32,062 nt of DNA from Pararhodospirillum oryzae. Lineage in GTDB: Bacteria; Pseudomonadota; Alphaproteobacteria; Rhodospirillales; Rhodospirillaceae. Location: contig NZ_BJZO01000050.1 of NCBI RefSeq assembly GCF_007992075.1, positions 1-32,062 on the forward strand. The letters are read 5' to 3'. Positions 8,416-16,477 of the stretch are shown here, in pieces; the first letter of the stretch is position 1, and every line of letters starts with the position of its first letter. Both the position numbers and the translations under genes were made by a program. The notes below the pieces were generated by a model. That model was given only the letters and a program-made list of their open reading frames with translations, did no database searches and was not told the origin of the DNA.

Positions 8416-9585
8416 CTATTCGGTGGCGGGGGGCAAGGGGCCGAAGTCCGCGAACGCGCACCGCCCTTCCTGCTCGTAATTGGCAACCCGAACCTGGCCG
8501 GCCAGGATGGCAAAGCGCAGCCGGTCCAGGGTGTCTTGCCAGTCCTCGGGGATCAGGGGAATGTTGTTCTCGTCAAGCGCCCAATCGACCGCGCCTTCGC
8601 GCAGGCCCAGCCGGCGCACGCCCGGCGTCCAGTGCCCTTCCGACAGATCCTTGAGAGCCAGGAACACGGCGATGTCGGTGCGCTTGAGCATCGAGGTCAG
8701 CACCCGCCCCGGGGCCTGGCCGTTCTGGTTCACGTCCACCCCGATCGCCAGCCGGCCGGCCCCGGTGGTGGCCTGGATCACGCCGTCGCCGGTCTGGCCG
8801 GCGGCGTGGAAAATCACGTCGGCGCCCCCGGCCACCAGTTCGCGCGCGAGCCGGGCCCCCCGCGTGGGATCGAACCAGGCAAGGCTGGTGGTTCCGGTCA
8901 TGCGCCACGCCACCGACACATCGGGGCGCTGGTCGCGCGCGCCTTGCATGAAGGCGCAGCCAAACTTGCGGATCAACGCAATGTCGCGCCCGCCCACGAA
9001 CCCCAGCCGGCCGCTGCGGGTGGCCAGCGCCGCCAGGGCGCCCACCAGGTAGGCCCCTTCCTCCTCGCGAAAAAGAAGGGATTCGACATTGGGCTGCTGC
9101 ACCGCGTCATCGAGCATGATGAACCGGACATTGGGGTACAGCGGCGCCAGGCTGTCGAAAATCGCGCTGAAGGCATACCCCACGCCCACCACCACCGGGT
9201 GCCCGGCCTGCACGGCGGCCTGCGCGACCGCACGGAAGCGTTCGTTGTCGTCGGCGCCCTGGGCGCGCTGGGCGACCCCGCCCGGGGTGTAGGGCGTGAC
9301 CGGAACCCCGTTCAGGGCCGAGAACGACCGCGCCCCGTCCAGGGCCGCCTTTTCAAAGGCGCTGGAGTCGATGTCGTCGACTTCAAACAACAGCGCCGGC
9401 CCAAACACGAAGGGGGTGTTGCGCGTCTTGGCGCGCATGCCCGGATCGGCCCACCCAAGGGCGGGCACGGCCGCCGTCAGGGCCACGGCCAGGAGCGCGC
9501 GCGTGACCCAGCCTTGCTTGCCACGGCGAACGTTTCTCGCGGGCGAGGAAGCGAAGCGCGGGATGCCTTGCATGGTGGACCTCAT
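8416..9585 (-). CDS. BMP family (PnrA-like) periplasmic substrate-binding protein
   Basis: A 389-residue secreted binding protein. It has a long basic N-terminus, a hydrophobic signal segment (ALLAVALTAAVPALGWA) and probable cleavage before DPGM. No lipobox cysteine is visible, so it should be soluble in the periplasm. Body motifs fit the basic-membrane-protein family, which often binds nucleosides: VGYAFSAIFDSLAPLYPN, EEGAYLVGALAALAT, LGFVGGRDIALI and IGVDVNQNG. The start at 9585 is favoured by GGGAG eight bases upstream; ATG 9573 is an alternative. No ABC permease or ATPase gene lies nearby. Instead its stop overlaps the ribosome site of the SiaA-like sensor, suggesting it delivers a ligand signal to that sensor (inference). 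Confidence 0.85.
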   Translation of the reverse strand: MRSTMQGIPRFASSPARNVRRGKQGWVTRALLAVALTAAVPALGWADPGMRAKTRNTPFVFGPALLFEVDDIDSSAFEKAALDGARSFSALNGVPVTPYTPGGVAQRAQGADDNERFRAVAQAAVQAGHPVVVGVGYAFSAIFDSLAPLYPNVRFIMLDDAVQQPNVESLLFREEEGAYLVGALAALATRSGRLGFVGGRDIALIRKFGCAFMQGARDQRPDVSVAWRMTGTTSLAWFDPTRGARLARELVAGGADVIFHAAGQTGDGVIQATTGAGRLAIGVDVNQNGQAPGRVLTSMLKRTDIAVFLALKDLSEGHWTPGVRRLGLREGAVDWALDENNIPLIPEDWQDTLDRLRFAILAGQVRVANYEQEGRCAFADFGPLPPATE

Positions 9586-9960
9586 GCCCTGTCTCCCGTC
9601 CCTTGCCTTTCCAGGGGAGCGCCGGGGGTGCGTGCCGGGAAGCAAACGCGCCCGCGCGGGGGGGCGCATGGGGTCTTTATCCCATGGGGTAGGGTTTACT
9701 CCCTGTTCGGATCCGTAACAAGAATAAGTGTAAAACAAGGCGCGCGGTCGGGGGCGGGCCGCGAGAAGGGCAGGGGGGACGGGCGGCGCGCCGTTCGGAT
9801 CCGCCGCGAAAGGGGGCGACAGGGCGGTGCGGGGAAGCGTATGTGAAGGGAGCCGAAACCCGTGGCCCGTGCGCGCGTTCGGGCCTTCGGTGTTTTGCCC
9901 GCCGGGTTCCGGCGAGGCGATTCCCCTTGTGCCTTTTTCCTGCCCGGAGTGTGCGTTCCG
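9586..9960. other. Divergent intergenic region
   Basis: 375 nt between two divergently transcribed genes, so promoters for both should lie here. A small inverted repeat CATGGG/CCCATG (9667-9672 and 9681-9686) and an AT-rich patch (about 9715-9740) are seen. No convincing -35/-10 pair was found, and no cobalamin riboswitch (no B12-box-like element). Confidence 0.4.
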
Positions 9961-11277
9961 ATGCCTGCTTGTGCCGCGCTTCCCCTTGCCGGTTTGAGGA
10001 TCCTTGATCTGTCGCGGGTGCTGGCCGGCCCCTGGGCCACCCAGGCCCTGGCCGACCTGGGCGCCGAGGTCATCAAGATCGAACGGCCCGGCCGGGGCGA
10101 CGACACCCGAAGCTGGGGCCCCCCCTTCCTGAAGGATGCCCAGGGCCGCGACACCACCGAGGCGGCCTATTACCTGTCGGCCAACCGGGGCAAGCACTCG
10201 GTGGCCATCGACCTGGCCCACCCCGAGGGCCAGGCCCTGGTGCGCGCCCTGGTCCCCCACTGCCATGCCATGATCGAGAATTTCAAGGTGGGGGGGCTGG
10301 CCCGCTACGGGCTGGATGGGGCCTCGTTGCAGGCTCTCCATCCTCCCCTGGTCACGTGTTCGATCACCGGATTCGGGCAGGATGGGCCGGCGGCGGGGCG
10401 GGCTGGTTATGATGCCATGATTCAGGCCATGAGCGGCCTCATGAGCCTGACCGGCGAGCCCGACGCCCAGCCAGGCGGCGGGCCCATGAAAATCGGGGTG
10501 GCGCTGATCGACGTGCTGACCGGCCTTTACGCCGCCCTGGGGCTGGTGGCGGCGGTGCGCGAGGCCGAACGGACCGGGGTGGGGCGGCGCATTGATCTTG
10601 CCTTGATGGACACGGCCGTGGCCTGCCTTGCCAATCAGGCGTCGAATTATCTGGTGGGCGGCGTGGTGCCGGAGCGGCTGGGCACGGCGCATCCCAACAT
10701 CGTGCCCTACCAGGCCTTCCCCACCCTTGATGGGCATCTGATGCTGGCGGTGGGCAACGACGGCCAGTTTCAGCGCTTTTGCGCCGTGGCCGGCTGTCCG
10801 GAACTGGCCATCGATCCGCGCTTCGCCGCCAACCGCGACCGGGTGTTGCACCGCGAGGCGTTGCTGACCTTGCTGCGCCCGCGCCTGGCCGCCCGCCCGA
10901 CCGGGTGGTGGCTGACCCATCTGGAGGCGGTGGGGGTTCCGTGCGGACCGATCAACACCCTTGATCAGGTCTTCGCCGATCCCCAGGTCATCGCCCGAGG
11001 TCTGCGGATGGAAGTGGATCACCCCCTGGCCGGCACGGTGCCCCTGGTGCGCTCCCCGCTGCGCCTGTCGGGCAACGGGGATCAGGCTGCGCCGGGCGCG
11101 CCGCCCTCGCCGGGTGTGCCGCCCTCGCCGGGCGCGCCGCCCCTTTTGGGGCAGCATACCGGGGCCGTTCTGGGGGGGCTTCTGGGCCTGGACGAGGCCC
11201 GGCTCGCGACGCTGGCCGCCGAGGGGGTGATCGGTCTGGCGCCGGAGTCCCTTTCGTCGGCTGCCGAGGTGGTGTAA
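9961..11277 (+). CDS. CaiB/BaiF family III CoA-transferase
   Basis: A 438-residue cytoplasmic enzyme of CoA-transferase family III, which moves CoA between carboxylic acids through a covalent Asp intermediate. It opens with the family signature LAGLRILDLSRVLAGPW, followed by GAEVIKIERPGRGDDTR and YYLSANRGKHSVAIDL. The GYDAMIQAMSGLMSLTG segment contains the likely catalytic Asp. Substrates cannot be assigned. An ATG 99 nt further upstream (9862) is open, but homology starts only after ATG 9961, which has GGAG 11 nt before it. Near the C-terminus an 18-bp tandem repeat (11091-11144) encodes three copies of a PGxPP(S/L) unit, probably a flexible linker. The link to the cob genes 42 nt downstream is only positional. 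Confidence 0.9.
   Translation: MPACAALPLAGLRILDLSRVLAGPWATQALADLGAEVIKIERPGRGDDTRSWGPPFLKDAQGRDTTEAAYYLSANRGKHSVAIDLAHPEGQALVRALVPHCHAMIENFKVGGLARYGLDGASLQALHPPLVTCSITGFGQDGPAAGRAGYDAMIQAMSGLMSLTGEPDAQPGGGPMKIGVALIDVLTGLYAALGLVAAVREAERTGVGRRIDLALMDTAVACLANQASNYLVGGVVPERLGTAHPNIVPYQAFPTLDGHLMLAVGNDGQFQRFCAVAGCPELAIDPRFAANRDRVLHREALLTLLRPRLAARPTGWWLTHLEAVGVPCGPINTLDQVFADPQVIARGLRMEVDHPLAGTVPLVRSPLRLSGNGDQAAPGAPPSPGVPPSPGAPPLLGQHTGAVLGGLLGLDEARLATLAAEGVIGLAPESLSSAAEVV
11091..11144 (+). repeat. 18-bp tandem repeat, three copies, inside the CoA-transferase gene
   Basis: Units 11091-11108, 11109-11126 and 11127-11144 begin GCCGGG and differ at only a few bases. They keep the reading frame and code for PGAPPS, PGVPPS and PGAPPL. 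It is a likely length-variable coding minisatellite. Confidence 0.85.
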
Positions 11278-11319
11278 GAGGGGCCCCGCTCCCAAAATCG
11301 CACAAAACGGAACCCGCCC

Positions 11320-11946
11320 ATGATCGCCTACACCCGCGATGCCGCGGAGATTTACCGCCAGTCCTTTGCCCTGATCCGGGCCGAGGCCAATCTGGCGCGC
11401 ATTCCCGCCGACCTGGAAAAGCTGGCCGTGCGCGTGGCCCATGCCTGCGGCATGCCCGACATCGTGGACGCCTTGATGTTCTCGCAAGGCGCCGGGGCCG
11501 CCGGGCGGGCCGCCTTGCAAGCCGGGGCGCCGATCCTGTGCGATTGCCGCATGGTGGCCGATGGCATCACCCGCGCCCGCCTGCCCGCCGACAACCGGGT
11601 GGTTTGCACCTTGAACGATCCCGGCGTCCCCGATCTGGCCAAGGCGCACGACACCACGCGCTCGGCGGCGGCCCTGGAGCTGTGGCGCCCCGACCTGGAA
11701 GGCGCGGTGGTGGCGATCGGCAACGCGCCGACCGCGTTGTTCCGTCTTCTGGAGATGCTCGACCAGGGTGGGCCCCGTCCGGCCCTGATCCTGGGCTTTC
11801 CCGTGGGCTACGTGGGCGCGGCGGAATCCAAGGACGAACTGGCGGCCAACAGCCGGGGCGTGCCCTTCGTGGCGGTGCAAGGACGGCGCGGGGGCAGCGC
11901 CATGGTGTCGGCGGCGGTCAACGCCCTGGCGACGGAGCAGGAATAA
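11320..11946 (+). CDS. cobH: Precorrin-8X methylmutase
   Basis: A 208-residue enzyme of the CobH/CbiC family. It moves the methyl group from C11 to C12 of precorrin-8X to give hydrogenobyrinic acid. The catalytic His is His41 in VRVAHACGM. Other conserved stretches are PILCDCRMVADGI, the TALFRLLEML region and GFPVGYVGAAESK. Length is normal for the family. It starts at ATG 11320 with a weak GGAA site and ends in TAA directly joined to the ATG of cobI, so the two are translationally coupled. The 42-nt gap from the CoA-transferase gene has no clear promoter. Confidence 0.95.
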   Translation: MIAYTRDAAEIYRQSFALIRAEANLARIPADLEKLAVRVAHACGMPDIVDALMFSQGAGAAGRAALQAGAPILCDCRMVADGITRARLPADNRVVCTLNDPGVPDLAKAHDTTRSAAALELWRPDLEGAVVAIGNAPTALFRLLEMLDQGGPRPALILGFPVGYVGAAESKDELAANSRGVPFVAVQGRRGGSAMVSAAVNALATEQE

Positions 11947-12675
11947 ATGACGGGACGTCTGTTCGGCCTGGGCGTGGGCCCGGGGGATCCGGAACTGTTG
12001 ACCTTGAAGGCGCTGCGGCTGCTGCGCGAGGCGGCGGTGGTGGCCTATCCGGCGGCCAGGGGGCGCAAGGGTCGTGCCCTGACCATCGTGGAAGAGCACC
12101 TGCGCGCGGACCAGGAGCGGGTGCCGATGGTCTATCCCGTGACCACCGAGGCCCTGCCGGCCCCGCTGGATTACGAAACGGTGATGTCCGCCTTCTACGA
12201 TGAAAGCGCCGCCGTTCTGGCCCATCACCTGGACGCCGGGCGCGACGTGGCCGTGCTGTGCGAGGGCGACCCGCTGTTTTATGGCTCGTTCATGTACCTG
12301 CACGACCGGCTGGCCGAGCGTTACCCCACCACGGTGGTGCCCGGGGTGTGCTCGGTGGTGGCCTGCGCCTCGGCGCTGGCGGTGCCGCTGGTTTATCGCA
12401 ATCAGACGTTAAGCGTGATTTCGGGCGTCCTGCCCGAGGATGCGTTGCGCGCGCGCCTGGCGGCGGCCGACGCGGCGGCGGTGATGAAGCTGGGGACCCA
12501 GTTCCCCAAGGTGCGCCGGGTGATCGAGGACCTGGGCCTGACCGACCGCGCCTTGTACGCCGAGCGCGCCACCATGGCCGACCAGCGCCTGATGCCCCTG
12601 CGCGCGGTGGAAGGCGATAGCGTGCCCTATTTCGCGATGATCCTGATCCCCGGCGACCGATGGACGGGCGTGTGA
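11947..12675 (+). CDS. cobI: Precorrin-2 C20-methyltransferase
   Basis: A 242-residue SAM-dependent tetrapyrrole methylase of the CobI/CbiL type, adding the C20 methyl to precorrin-2. Seen are the N-terminal motif [16 protein letters not shown], the SAM-loop motif [14 protein letters not shown] and [17 protein letters not shown]. Its ATG abuts the cobH stop (TAAATG). Its end overlaps the next gene. It carries CobH, CobI and CobJ in a row, steps shared by the aerobic and anaerobic corrin pathways, so this segment alone does not decide which pathway is used. Confidence 0.95.
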   Translation: MTGRLFGLGVGPGDPELLTLKALRLLREAAVVAYPAARGRKGRALTIVEEHLRADQERVPMVYPVTTEALPAPLDYETVMSAFYDESAAVLAHHLDAGRDVAVLCEGDPLFYGSFMYLHDRLAERYPTTVVPGVCSVVACASALAVPLVYRNQTLSVISGVLPEDALRARLAAADAAAVMKLGTQFPKVRRVIEDLGLTDRALYAERATMADQRLMPLRAVEGDSVPYFAMILIPGDRWTGV

Positions 12676-13859
12676 GCCCCGCCGGCGACCCCAAGGCGGC
12701 CCCGCTGCCCGTTTTCGTGGCCGTGGACGAGGCCGGCGCCCCGTGGGCCCGGGCCGTGCATCCCCTCTGGCCGGAGGCGACGCTGGTTGTCCCGGAGTCT
12801 GAAACCGACGAGGGCCGTCCGGCCGCGCTGCGCGACGCGCTGACCCGGGCGGGCGAGGCCGGGCGGCCGGTGATCGGCGTGGGATCCCTGGACGGGCTGG
12901 TGCGGGCGCTGGCGCCCCTGGTGGGCACCTTGGCCGAGCCCCTGGCGCTGGCCCTGGCGCCCGAGGCCCGGCAGGTGCTGCCGGTTCTGGGCGACGGCGC
13001 CGCGCTGGCTGCCGTGGCCGAGGCGCTGAATGCCCGCCTCTCCACGCTCGACCAGGCCCTGGCCGCGTCCGCCGGCGGGGCGGGAGCCGGGCGCTTGTGG
13101 GTGGTGGGCCTGGGGCCGGGCAAGGCCGCGTGGCGCACGCCCGAGGCAACGGCGGCCCTGGCCCGGGCGCGCCATATCATTGGCTATGAAACCTACGTGC
13201 GTCAGGCCGGCCCGTTCCGCGAGGATCAGGTGCTGCACACCTCCGACAACCGGGTGGAACTGGACCGCGCCCGCCATGCCCTGACCCTGGCGGCGGCGGG
13301 GGAAACGGTGGCGGTGGTGTCGTCGGGCGACCCCGGCGTGTTCGCCATGGCCTCGGCGGTGCTGGAGGCGCTGGAAGCCAGCCCGGATCCCGCCTGGCAC
13401 GCCGTGGACCTGGAAATCGTGCCCGGCCTGACGGCGGCGCAAGCCGCGGCGGCGCGGGTGGGGGCCCCCCTGGGCCACGATTTTTGCATTGTGTCGCTGT
13501 CGGATAACCTGAAGCCCTGGGAGGTCATCGAAGCCCGCCTGGCCCACGCGGCGGCGGCGGATTTCGTGATGGCGTTCTACAATCCGATTTCAAAGGCACG
13601 CCCCTGGCAGCTGGGGCGGGCATTTGACGTGGTGCGCGAAGGGCGTGGGCCGGAAACGGTGGTGGTGCTGGGCCGCGACATTGGCCGTCCCGACGAACGC
13701 CTGCGCCTGACCACGTTGGGCGAGGTGCGTCCCGAGGACGTGGACATGCGCACCGTGGTGTTGATCGGCTCCTCGACCACGCGGCGTTTGCCCCGGCCGC
13801 ATGGTCCGGACTGGGTGTATACCCCGCGCTGGTACGGTTCCGCTCACGCAACCAGTTGA
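12660..13859 (+). CDS. cobJ: Precorrin-3B C17-methyltransferase with extra N-terminal domain
   Basis: A 399-residue protein; ordinary CobJ is about 250. The methylase domain begins near residue 145 with [10 protein letters not shown] and contains [41 protein letters not shown] and [13 protein letters not shown]. It methylates C17 with ring contraction of precorrin-3B. The first ~140 residues ([20 protein letters not shown], then [17 protein letters not shown]) resemble a worn CbiG-type domain, as in known fusions; this is tentative. ATG at 12660 overlaps cobI by 16 nt. GTG at 12672 forms a typical GTGA overlap and is an equally possible start. It lies 104 nt before tRNA-Ser. Confidence 0.9.
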   Translation: MDGRVSPAGDPKAAPLPVFVAVDEAGAPWARAVHPLWPEATLVVPESETDEGRPAALRDALTRAGEAGRPVIGVGSLDGLVRALAPLVGTLAEPLALALAPEARQVLPVLGDGAALAAVAEALNARLSTLDQALAASAGGAGAGRLWVVGLGPGKAAWRTPEATAALARARHIIGYETYVRQAGPFREDQVLHTSDNRVELDRARHALTLAAAGETVAVVSSGDPGVFAMASAVLEALEASPDPAWHAVDLEIVPGLTAAQAAAARVGAPLGHDFCIVSLSDNLKPWEVIEARLAHAAAADFVMAFYNPISKARPWQLGRAFDVVREGRGPETVVVLGRDIGRPDERLRLTTLGEVRPEDVDMRTVVLIGSSTTRRLPRPHGPDWVYTPRWYGSAHATS

Positions 13860-13962
13860 CCCGCCTCCCTCGGGAACCGTAGGATCGCCCCCCGCGCCCC
13901 CGACGAGAGACGCGAGGGGCGGTTATCGGAACCCCGATGACGGCAACGCCCGGGCAGACAAT

Positions 13963-14050
13963 GGAAGAGTGGCCGAGTGGTTGATGGCACCGGTCTTGAA
14001 AACCGGCAACCCGCAAGGGTTCGTGGGTTCGAATCCCACCTCTTCCGCCA
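13963..14050 (+). tRNA. tRNA-Ser (anticodon UGA)
   Basis: An 88-nt cloverleaf with acceptor GGAAGAG/CTCTTCC, anticodon stem CCGGT/ACCGG around CTTGAAA (anticodon TGA), a long class II variable arm (AACCCGCAAGGGTT), T-arm GTGGGTTCGAATCCCAC, and genome-encoded G-CCA. The long variable arm and UGA anticodon identify serine. Confidence 0.97.
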
Positions 14051-14053
14051 GTT

Positions 14054-14072
14054 TCGCTTTGGGGAAAAGCGA
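14054..14072 (+). terminator. Hairpin just after tRNA-Ser
   Basis: TCGCTTT (14054-14060) and AAAGCGA (14066-14072) pair over 7 bp with a GGGGA loop, three bases after the tRNA CCA. The downstream tract is only moderately T-rich (GTTTATT), so terminator function is likely but not certain. Confidence 0.45.
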
Positions 14073-14364
14073 TGGCGTTTATTGATTCCGTCTTTCGAGC
14101 GCCGGAAACGCCGAGACAGATCGGGTGCGCAAAAATGGCCGATCGATGGAAGGCGAAGCCCGACATAGCCTTGGAGGCCGAACTAAAGGCACCGGACAGG
14201 GGAATGCGATCCATGTCGTTTTTTGAGTTTCTTGGGCAGTATGAACCTTGATTTGTGTCCATGCATGAATTATCGCTTTAGGCAAACGGAAGGTTAACGC
14301 TCGGGCACCCAACCGCACGGAAAGAGCCAAGAGGTATTAAGCTAAGGCCAAATAATTCAGTGGC
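14073..14364. other. Gene-free stretch at the start of a lower-GC island
   Basis: From here to about 16.48 kb the base composition is visibly lower in G+C than the rest. A 38-codon frame (ATG near 14133) is open but has no support. No integrase or transposase remnant and no copy of the tRNA 3' end were recognised. Confidence 0.4.
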
Positions 14365-14970
14365 TCACTCGTCTTGAGGCGGATTGCGGGTATTCTCCAG
14401 GGCTATGTCCAAAACGCTGTGGCATCCGAGTTCAACCATTTTTCGAGTGAAAGCTGCCATGATTGGTGCAGCATTTTCAATCTTGTAGATCCACTCAGCG
14501 AAACTGCTTTCGGCTGCCATCATGTCATAGGCGGCCCCTCTGCTCACGAGAGCCCGGATGAGTCGCTCGAGAGAACGGCGCACCGTGACAACGTCGTCAG
14601 CGATTTCACCCGACGGGTTTTTCAAACGAATGACGAGGCACCGTCCGCCATTGGCAGGATCGTAGAGAAGGACCGCCGGATCGGGATAAATGCGACGGAT
14701 GTCCCACCCACGCGTGGCAAAGGTATCGCTAAGGCCGTCAAGAAGTTTGAGGTACTCTTCAATGTCATCGACCCCCGGATATACAATCAGAATATCGGAG
14801 GCCGTCATGAACGAAAGGTCTCGCCTTGCCTCGGCCGAACGAAGCCAATACCCCCCAGGGGTCTCGGGTTTAATCAATGGCAGCAGAACGGGCCCATGCC
14901 AGTCAGCGAGCACTTCCTGGGCACGTGTAGTGTTGTCAAAAGGTTCCACCCGAAAAAAGCCCATCACCAT
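14365..14970 (-). CDS. Protein of unknown function, second gene of a two-gene island module
   Basis: A 201-residue soluble protein not recognised from any family. Visible features are SDILIVYPGVDDIEEYLKLLDGL (residues ~58-80), then IRRIYPDPAVLLYDP and a helical, Arg-rich stretch VTVRRSLERLIRALVSRG. The DILIVYPGVDDIEEYLKLL part looks like alternating strand and helix, as in small alpha/beta folds. There is no signal peptide or membrane segment. The start is ATG 14970, or ATG 14964 two codons later. It begins 2 nt after the stop of the 432-residue gene, with CAGGTG upstream, so the two are co-translated. Lower G+C than neighbours suggests acquired DNA. A function in defence or phage biology is possible from context but not shown. 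Confidence 0.65.
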   Translation of the reverse strand: MVMGFFRVEPFDNTTRAQEVLADWHGPVLLPLIKPETPGGYWLRSAEARRDLSFMTASDILIVYPGVDDIEEYLKLLDGLSDTFATRGWDIRRIYPDPAVLLYDPANGGRCLVIRLKNPSGEIADDVVTVRRSLERLIRALVSRGAAYDMMAAESSFAEWIYKIENAAPIMAAFTRKMVELGCHSVLDIALENTRNPPQDE

Positions 14971-14972
14971 GG

Positions 14973-16271
14973 CTACACCTGCATGTAAGTGATCCCAAAC
15001 GCCTTGCCGAAATCGGCTCCCGCGCCCAGTTCCTCGTATTTGCGCAATGCTGGTTCCGCCCGCCTATGGAACAGGTCTAGTCCCGCTGCGGCCAAGTAGG
15101 AAATTTTTGCCAGGGATTGCGGGTTATTCCTCAACCCCGTGCTCAACCGATCAATCACCGCCAAATCTATGTCATATGCGGTATCACGCACGGCCTGGCT
15201 CGGGACAAAGCCCCGTCCGAAAAAGTCCCATTGGGCTGAAAACTGCCGTTCGATCAACGGTATTGTCATGCCTGCCCGCATCATCACGGCCGTTTCGGCG
15301 CAACGGGTCAAAACATGCCACAACAGGTTGGACCGCCGCAACACATCTTCAGATTGGCTCGGTTGCTCCAGTGATCCCCATTGCCCCCGGTTAACAATAA
15401 ATCCGACGGGGTCAATATGCCCTTGTGGACTGAGAATCGCAGGAGTGCTGAGGCTGTGCAGTCCTTCAACCACCTGATCATTGCGCCCTTCGTGCAGCAG
15501 CGTAAGCAGGGGGCGCCCCATCTGGCGCAACAACTGTGCGAATCGTAGAAGAACAAGTCCCAGTGCCCCTGGCGAAGTCAGTGTGGGGCGGTATACAGCG
15601 AGGGTCAATGCAGAGTGGAGAAAGCTGTCAGCTTTGGCATCAATATAAAACGGTCCAATACCAAGAAATCGCCGATGTTTCCACATCCTCCAGAAACAGT
15701 TATCTACTGTAGCAGCCAGTTCACTGTGATCAGGTATTTTGCGGCCATCGAGATATGCACAGGCAACGCGCATATCCGGCGCGTGTAGCTCGCTGTGTCC
15801 GGAGCCTTGCCCACTCCGCCGGTCGTAGGATTCTTCAAGCAACGGCGATGCGGCGAGGAAAAAAATTGTAAATGCCTGGGCGTAACGAACCACCTCGCGA
15901 TGGATGGGTAAGGTTTTATTGCCAAAAAGGCGTAATGGGGCATGGTAGTGAGCGGAATACGCCATTCGGCACACAACATTCCACATAAATAATGCCTGAG
16001 CAACTCTGGATTTTTCGATAATATAAAAATGATCAAGTTCTTCGCTAAACTCATTGTTATTACGGAGTTTGCTTGCTGCTATAGCATAGGATTGGTTAGG
16101 TGAATTATGAAAATATTCTGGTTTTTTATTCCAAAATATGCGAAAAGCATCAGCTGTCTCGCTTTCAGGAAAAAGGAAGCCTTTTACTCCTGTTGCTGCC
16201 TTGATGGTTCCGGCGCGAGAGTCGCTTGAATAAAAATAAATCGCCAATAGTGCCTCCTCCTCACATGTCAT
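14973..16271 (-). CDS. Protein of unknown function, first gene of a two-gene island module
   Basis: A 432-residue, mostly helical protein not recognised from any family. It contains FLFPESETADAFRIFWNKK, a hydrophobic stretch AQAFTIFFLAASPLLEE (~130-147) that could be a buried helix, and repeated aromatic/helical segments such as NCFWRMWKHRRFLGIGPFYIDAKADSF. No catalytic signature or clear transmembrane set was found. ATG 16271 is the longest start. However, GAGGAGG sits five bases before an in-frame TTG at 16247, which may be the true start. The 5' third is AT-rich compared with the window. It is followed 2 nt later by the 201-residue gene, making a two-gene unit between tRNA-Ser and a response regulator. 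Confidence 0.65.
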   Translation of the reverse strand: MTCEEEALLAIYFYSSDSRAGTIKAATGVKGFLFPESETADAFRIFWNKKPEYFHNSPNQSYAIAASKLRNNNEFSEELDHFYIIEKSRVAQALFMWNVVCRMAYSAHYHAPLRLFGNKTLPIHREVVRYAQAFTIFFLAASPLLEESYDRRSGQGSGHSELHAPDMRVACAYLDGRKIPDHSELAATVDNCFWRMWKHRRFLGIGPFYIDAKADSFLHSALTLAVYRPTLTSPGALGLVLLRFAQLLRQMGRPLLTLLHEGRNDQVVEGLHSLSTPAILSPQGHIDPVGFIVNRGQWGSLEQPSQSEDVLRRSNLLWHVLTRCAETAVMMRAGMTIPLIERQFSAQWDFFGRGFVPSQAVRDTAYDIDLAVIDRLSTGLRNNPQSLAKISYLAAAGLDLFHRRAEPALRKYEELGAGADFGKAFGITYMQV

Positions 16272-16443
16272 CTCTCGGTCCGAAGCCGCGAAGCTCTTTT
16301 GTATCGGTTTTTCATCAGCCTGAAGCAGGAGGAGAGGCCGAGTCGCCTGGAGAATGTCCGAAGCTTATGGGGAGTACAGATAGAGCCGTTGTCCGGCCCC
16401 CAGGTTTTCACGCCGGTCACGGCGCGCCAGAGTATGTCTTTGT

Positions 16444-16468
16444 GGAAAAAACAGCGGCGCCTTTTTCC
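16444..16468 (-). terminator. Possible terminator of the HD-GYP response regulator
   Basis: GGAAAAA (16444-16450) and TTTTTCC (16462-16468) form a mainly A-T 7-bp stem around a GGCGCC-containing loop, 10 nt beyond the regulator's stop codon. The A/T-rich stem makes it a weak candidate. Confidence 0.3.
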
Positions 16469-16477
16469 TGGCAAAAT

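Noticed and set aside
9586-9960. Cobalamin riboswitch upstream of the CoA-transferase and cob genes
   Set aside because: No B12-box-like sequence or matching stem pattern could be seen.
8416-12303. Continuous 1295-residue leftward open frame
   Set aside because: Only the last 389 residues (from 9585) are a real protein. The rest is antisense to the CoA-transferase, cobH and cobI genes and has a typical GC-rich shadow composition.
13525-14262. Leftward frame containing GGIRTHEPLRVAGFQD
   Set aside because: This is the well-known false protein read antisense through tRNA-Ser; it also runs against cobJ.
16268-16474. Small leftward frame between the island genes and the regulator
   Set aside because: 68 residues with no motif, no ribosome site, and overlap with the likely terminator and the next gene's start.
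14027-16477. Integration (att) site using the tRNA-Ser 3' end
   Set aside because: I looked for a second copy of the tRNA 3' end beyond the low-GC genes and found none; no integrase is present.
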